From NCBI GenBank assembly GCA_051861545.1, contig JBIMKP010000004.1, positions 1 to 64,000 of the forward strand: 64,000 bases of DNA, read 5' to 3'. The first letter of the stretch is position 1. The number at the start of each line of letters is the position of its first letter. Under the pieces are notes generated by a model. The model was given only the letters and a program-made list of their open reading frames with translations. It was not told where the DNA came from and ran no database searches. Position numbers and translations under genes: made by a program. Shown here piece after piece: positions 60,284-64,000 of the stretch. This DNA comes from CAISCU01 sp051861545. GTDB taxonomy: Bacteria > Bacteroidota > Bacteroidia > UKL13-3.

Positions 60284-63181
60284 ATGAAGAAAATTACACT
60301 TTTCTCAGCTGCAGCTGCCTTAATGCTGGCAGGAAGTAGCCTGAAAGCTCAGGCTCCTGTTCAAGCAAACCCAAATCAAACGGTTTTGCTTGATAAGGTG
60401 ACAGCCAATCCGGGTGAAATGAAAATCTCTTATGAGAAGTACAAATTACCAAACGGATTAACTCTTATTATTCATGAAGATCATTCAGATCCAATTGTGC
60501 ATGTAGAAGTTACTTACCATGTTGGTTCTGCAAGAGAAACTCCTGGAAAATCTGGTTTTGCCCATTTCTTTGAGCACATGATGTTCCAAGGTTCAGTTCA
60601 CGTAAAAGATGAAGAGCATTTTAAAATTGTACAAGGTGCGGGTGGTCAAATGAATGGTACTACCAATCGCGACCGTACAAATTATTTCGAAACATTACCT
60701 GCAAACTACTTAGAAACTGCTCTTTGGTTAGAAGCAGATCGTATGGGTTATTTATTGGATTCTGTAACTCAAAAGAAATTTGAAGTTCAAAGAGCTACAG
60801 TTAAAAATGAAAAAGGCGAACGAGTTGATAACGTTCCTTATGGTAAAGTAGATGAAATTAAAGATGCTACTTTATATCCAAACGGACATCCTTACAGCTG
60901 GCCAACAATTGGTTATTTGGAAGATTTAGATAGAGTAAATGTTGAAGATTTGAAAAACTTCTTCATGCGTTGGTATGGTCCTAACAATGCTTGTTTAGTT
61001 GTTGCGGGTGATGTAAATCCTGCTGATGTAGTAAAAATGGCTGAGAAGTATTTTGGTCCAATCCCTAAAGGTCCAGAAGTACGTGCTCAAAGAATTGAGC
61101 CAGTTCGTTTACCTGATAATAAATATGCTAACTATGGTGACAATGTATTTTTACCTTTGTACTATATAGTTTATCCAACTGTAAAGAACTACCATCCAGA
61201 TGAGCCTGCTGTTGATTTATTAGCTAGCATCTTAGGTTCTGGCAATAACTCAATTTTCTACAAAAACTTCATCAAAACTGAAAAAGCTTTCCAAGCTCAG
61301 GTTTTCCACCCAGCTTCTGAATTATCGGGTGAATTTACAATGGCTATATTACCATTACCAAATATTGATGGTGATATAGATGTTGAGAAAATGGTGGCTT
61401 CAACTTTAGAAGAGTTTGAAAAAACTGGTATTTCTGATGATGACTTAGCTCGTGCAAAAGGTAGTATTGAAGGTAATTTAATCTTTGGTATGCAAAGTGT
61501 TGCTGCAAGAGCAAGCACTTTAAGTATGTTGTGGTATTTGGCTCATGGTAATCCTAAATTAGAGAAAAACTTCAATATTTCTGATGAGTTAGCTCGTTAC
61601 CAAAAAGTTACTAAAGAAGATATCATGCGTGTTTATAGAACTTATATCAAAGACAAAAAATACGTAATGGTAAATGTTTTCCCTAAAAAAGCTAATGCTG
61701 CTGTATCAAAAGAAGAAACTAAAGCTGTTACTAGTTCTGGTGTTGCTAAAACTGAATTAGAATACAAAGGATTATCTTATACAACTCCAAAAGACAATTT
61801 TGATAGAAGCAAAAAACCATCAACTGGTGCTGCAAAATCTCCTGAAATTCCTAGTTTTTATACTACTACTTGGGATAATGGAATCAAAGTTATTGGAACA
61901 GAAACAAAAGAATCACCTGTTGTAACTTTATTAATTACTATGAAAGGTGGAAATATTGCAGTTGGTGATCCTTCTAAAACTGGATTGGCTTCTTTAACTG
62001 CTGATATGATGACAGAGGCTACTCAAAATTATACCAGTGAAGCTTTTGATAATGAAATGCAAAAATTAGGTAGTTCTATCTCATTTAATGCAGGTTCTGA
62101 TGTTACAACTGTTCAAGTAGTTACATTGAAAAAGAATATTGATGCTACTTTAAAATTGTTCGAAGAAAAATTACTTCGTCCTAAGTTTAATGCAGATGAG
62201 TTTAAGTTAAACCAATCACAAAACTACCAAAACATCAGCTCTCAAAAATTTGATGCTGGTGCTACTGCTGATTTAGCTTTTAATAAATTAGTATACGGAA
62301 AAACAATTGCTGCTGAGCCTGTTGAAGGGACTTTGAAATCAATCAAATCTATTACAATTAAAGATGTTCAAAATTATTATGACCGTTATTATGGTCCTGA
62401 TTTTGCTAGCTTAACTGTTGTTGGTGATATCACTGAATCTGAAATTATGCCTAAATTAGGTTTCTTGAAAAACTGGAAAAAGAAAAACATCAGTTTCCCT
62501 CCACTTCCAATTCCGCCAGTTGCTGCTAACAACAACAAACAAATTTATTTGGTTGATAAATACAAAGCTGCTCAATCTGAAATCAGAATTGGTATGGTTG
62601 GACAGAAATACGATTGGAACGGAAATTACTTCAAAACAAATGCAATGAACTTCCCATTAGGCGGAAACTTTAATAGCCGTTTAAACTTAAACTTACGTGA
62701 AGACAAAGGATTTACTTATGGTATTCGTTCAATGAACTATGGTTATAAAGATAGAGTAGGTGCTTATCAAATTGCTACTGGAGTTCGTACTTCTGCAACT
62801 GATAGTGCTATGAAAGAAATAATGACTGAAGTAACTAATTTTGCTGAAAATGGTATTACTGATGAGGAAATGAAGTTCATGAAGAATTCAATTACTCAAA
62901 GTGATGCATTGCGTTATGAAACTGCTTTCCAAAAAGCTGGTTTCTTAAACAGATTAATTGAGTATAACTTACCTAAAGATTATATCAAACAACAAAACGA
63001 TATCTTAAATTCTTTATCAAAAGAAGAGTTAAATCGTTTAGCTAAAGAAGTTCTTCAATCTGATAAAATGACTATTTTAGTTGTTGGTGATAAAGAAAAA
63101 ATCAAAGCTAATCTTGAAAAACTTGGATACAAAATTGTTGATTACAAAGAAGTAGAAACTGCTACTTACGAGAAAAACTAA
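60284..63181 (+). CDS. Two-domain M16 (insulinase-type) metalloprotease
   Basis: A 965-residue exported peptidase with signal peptide (LAGSSLKAQ). The N-terminal M16 repeat has the zinc motif HFFEH (94-98) in SGFAHFFEHMMFQGS, and the second zinc ligand region (VKNEKGERVDNVPYG). The second repeat, from about 550, starts YTTTWDNGIKVIGTET and lacks HxxEH, so it serves as the clamp partner. Such single-chain pairs are typical of Bacteroidota periplasmic peptide degradation. The protein is complete, and a terminator follows. Confidence 0.95.
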   Translation: MKKITLFSAAAALMLAGSSLKAQAPVQANPNQTVLLDKVTANPGEMKISYEKYKLPNGLTLIIHEDHSDPIVHVEVTYHVGSARETPGKSGFAHFFEHMMFQGSVHVKDEEHFKIVQGAGGQMNGTTNRDRTNYFETLPANYLETALWLEADRMGYLLDSVTQKKFEVQRATVKNEKGERVDNVPYGKVDEIKDATLYPNGHPYSWPTIGYLEDLDRVNVEDLKNFFMRWYGPNNACLVVAGDVNPADVVKMAEKYFGPIPKGPEVRAQRIEPVRLPDNKYANYGDNVFLPLYYIVYPTVKNYHPDEPAVDLLASILGSGNNSIFYKNFIKTEKAFQAQVFHPASELSGEFTMAILPLPNIDGDIDVEKMVASTLEEFEKTGISDDDLARAKGSIEGNLIFGMQSVAARASTLSMLWYLAHGNPKLEKNFNISDELARYQKVTKEDIMRVYRTYIKDKKYVMVNVFPKKANAAVSKEETKAVTSSGVAKTELEYKGLSYTTPKDNFDRSKKPSTGAAKSPEIPSFYTTTWDNGIKVIGTETKESPVVTLLITMKGGNIAVGDPSKTGLASLTADMMTEATQNYTSEAFDNEMQKLGSSISFNAGSDVTTVQVVTLKKNIDATLKLFEEKLLRPKFNADEFKLNQSQNYQNISSQKFDAGATADLAFNKLVYGKTIAAEPVEGTLKSIKSITIKDVQNYYDRYYGPDFASLTVVGDITESEIMPKLGFLKNWKKKNISFPPLPIPPVAANNNKQIYLVDKYKAAQSEIRIGMVGQKYDWNGNYFKTNAMNFPLGGNFNSRLNLNLREDKGFTYGIRSMNYGYKDRVGAYQIATGVRTSATDSAMKEIMTEVTNFAENGITDEEMKFMKNSITQSDALRYETAFQKAGFLNRLIEYNLPKDYIKQQNDILNSLSKEELNRLAKEVLQSDKMTILVVGDKEKIKANLEKLGYKIVDYKEVETATYEKN

Positions 63182-63203
63182 TCAATAAAAATTATTAAAT
63201 TAG

Positions 63204-63238
63204 AAAGGGCTGCATCTGAAAAGATGTGGCCCTTTTTG
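63204..63238 (+). terminator. Terminator of the M16 gene
   Basis: A stem from AAAGGGCTGCATCT to AGATGTGGCCCTTT around a GAAA loop, with a G-T wobble, followed by a short T run. Confidence 0.85.
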
Positions 63239-63250
63239 CTTAAATTGCCG

Positions 63251-64000
63251 ATGTTGAAGCCTATTCAAATCATACAAAAATATTTTAACAAAAAGTCATT
63301 TAAAGCTTTTGCTTTTCAAGAAGAATCTTGGAATGCTTATTTTGATGGAAAAAGCGGTTTAGTAAATGCACCAACAGGTAGTGGAAAAACATTTTCATTA
63401 GCACTTCCAATTTTAGCAGCGGGTTCAATTTCAAACAAAAAAGGACTCAAAGCTATTTGGATTACACCCATTAGAGCCTTGAGTCAGGATTTAGAAAAAG
63501 CCATTAGTGAAGCGGCAATTGAAATGGATATTAACTGGGATATTGCTTTAAGAACAGGAGATACAGATTTAAAAGAACGAGCACGTCAAAAAAAGCAACA
63601 TCCAGATTTTTTAATTACAACTCCCGAAAGCCTTCATATTATGTTGGCGTCAAAAGGTTATCATGAATTGTTTAAAAACTTAGAATGTGTTGTAATTGAT
63701 GAATGGCATGAATTAATTGGAAGCAAAAGAGGTGTTCAAGTTGAATTGGCTTTATCAAGGCTTCGTGGTTTAAATCAAAACTTAAAAACATGGGGCATTA
63801 GCGCAACAATTGGTAATTTAGAAGAAGCTGCAGATGTTTTATTAGGTATAAGTTTTCCTAATGATAAAAAGGTTTTAATAAAAGCAGGAATTGAAAAGAA
63901 AATTGAAGTAAAATCTATTATTCCAGATACAATTGAAGAATTACCTTGGGCGGGGCATTTAGGTATTAAAATGATTGATAAGGTTTTGCCATTGTTTGAT
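63251..64000 (+). CDS. Ligase-associated DEXH-box helicase, 5' part
   Basis: The first 250 residues of an Lhr-type helicase, cut by the window end. It opens MLKPIQIIQKYFNKKSFKAF, then Q-like FAFQEESWNAYFDGK, Walker A APTGSGKTFSLALP, ITPIRALSQD, TTPESLHIML, and DEWHELIGSKRGVQVEL as the Walker B with DEWH. The DEWHELxGSKRG form is specific to the 'ligase-associated DNA damage response' helicases, whose partners (a DNA ligase, an exonuclease-like and a metallophosphatase gene) should follow downstream outside this window. Confidence 0.85.
   Translation, partial: MLKPIQIIQKYFNKKSFKAFAFQEESWNAYFDGKSGLVNAPTGSGKTFSLALPILAAGSISNKKGLKAIWITPIRALSQDLEKAISEAAIEMDINWDIALRTGDTDLKERARQKKQHPDFLITTPESLHIMLASKGYHELFKNLECVVIDEWHELIGSKRGVQVELALSRLRGLNQNLKTWGISATIGNLEEAADVLLGISFPNDKKVLIKAGIEKKIEVKSIIPDTIEELPWAGHLGIKMIDKVLPLFD

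Overview
The window reads as chromosome of a low-GC Bacteroidota bacterium. The evidence is six genes or gene fragments of the type IX secretion (T9SS) cargo type, an OmpA protein with thrombospondin type 3 repeats, a PID-CTERM small protein, LytTR/LytS and propeller-type signalling, families typical of this phylum (DUF2520, DUF3050, DUF6580, ligase-associated DEXH helicase), promoters of the TTG-N19/20-TAnnTTTG type and few Shine-Dalgarno sites. The sequence alone does not resolve the genus.

Layout. 1-1072: remnant of an IS3-family insertion sequence that cut off the 3' end of a secreted-protein gene. 1342-6281 (minus): operon of two T9SS cargo proteins and a PID-CTERM peptide. 6549-20704: mostly housekeeping genes (methyltransferase, OmpA, DUF2520, dihydroorotase, CsaA-like tRNA-binding protein, LhgO, thioesterase, YihY, topoisomerase IV/gyrase A). 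20968-24324 (minus): a lipoprotein and T9SS pair, then a translationally coupled miaA operon that includes a 50-residue zinc-ribbon gene. 24382-26355: membrane histidine kinase.

26394-41440 is an accessory island. It carries small lipoprotein, barrel or membrane genes on the plus strand, several of them broken. Four copies of a dispersed direct repeat (R1-R4) each lie just upstream of such a gene. Each repeat contains a Bacteroidota-type promoter facing that gene, so the repeats look like portable cassette-and-promoter units. An attC-like inverted repeat overlaps the stop codon of the third cassette gene. Between R3 and R4 lies a tight five-gene minus-strand operon: XRE regulator, type IIG restriction-methylase, a second Eco57I-type methylase without nuclease, a SIR2-family NADase-like protein and a HerA ATPase. 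It is framed by inverted repeats and by a further direct repeat, next to a 5'-truncated cassette gene. This is the strongest candidate for an undescribed composite defence module: SIR2-HerA is a known anti-phage pair, but its coupling here to two methylases and an autoregulatory-looking operator is unusual.

41486-51554: LytTR regulator and propeller histidine kinase, divergent from a 2066-residue Ig/LamG T9SS adhesin-like protein. 51711-54479: two VOC proteins, a DUF6958-like protein, an internally deleted ParD-like antitoxin and unknowns. 54653-64000: DUF4143 ATPase, mnmA, a lipoprotein, a subtilase, a DUF6580 membrane protein, a two-domain M16 peptidase and the start of a ligase-associated DEXH helicase that runs off the window. 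I saw no rRNA, tRNA or CRISPR array.
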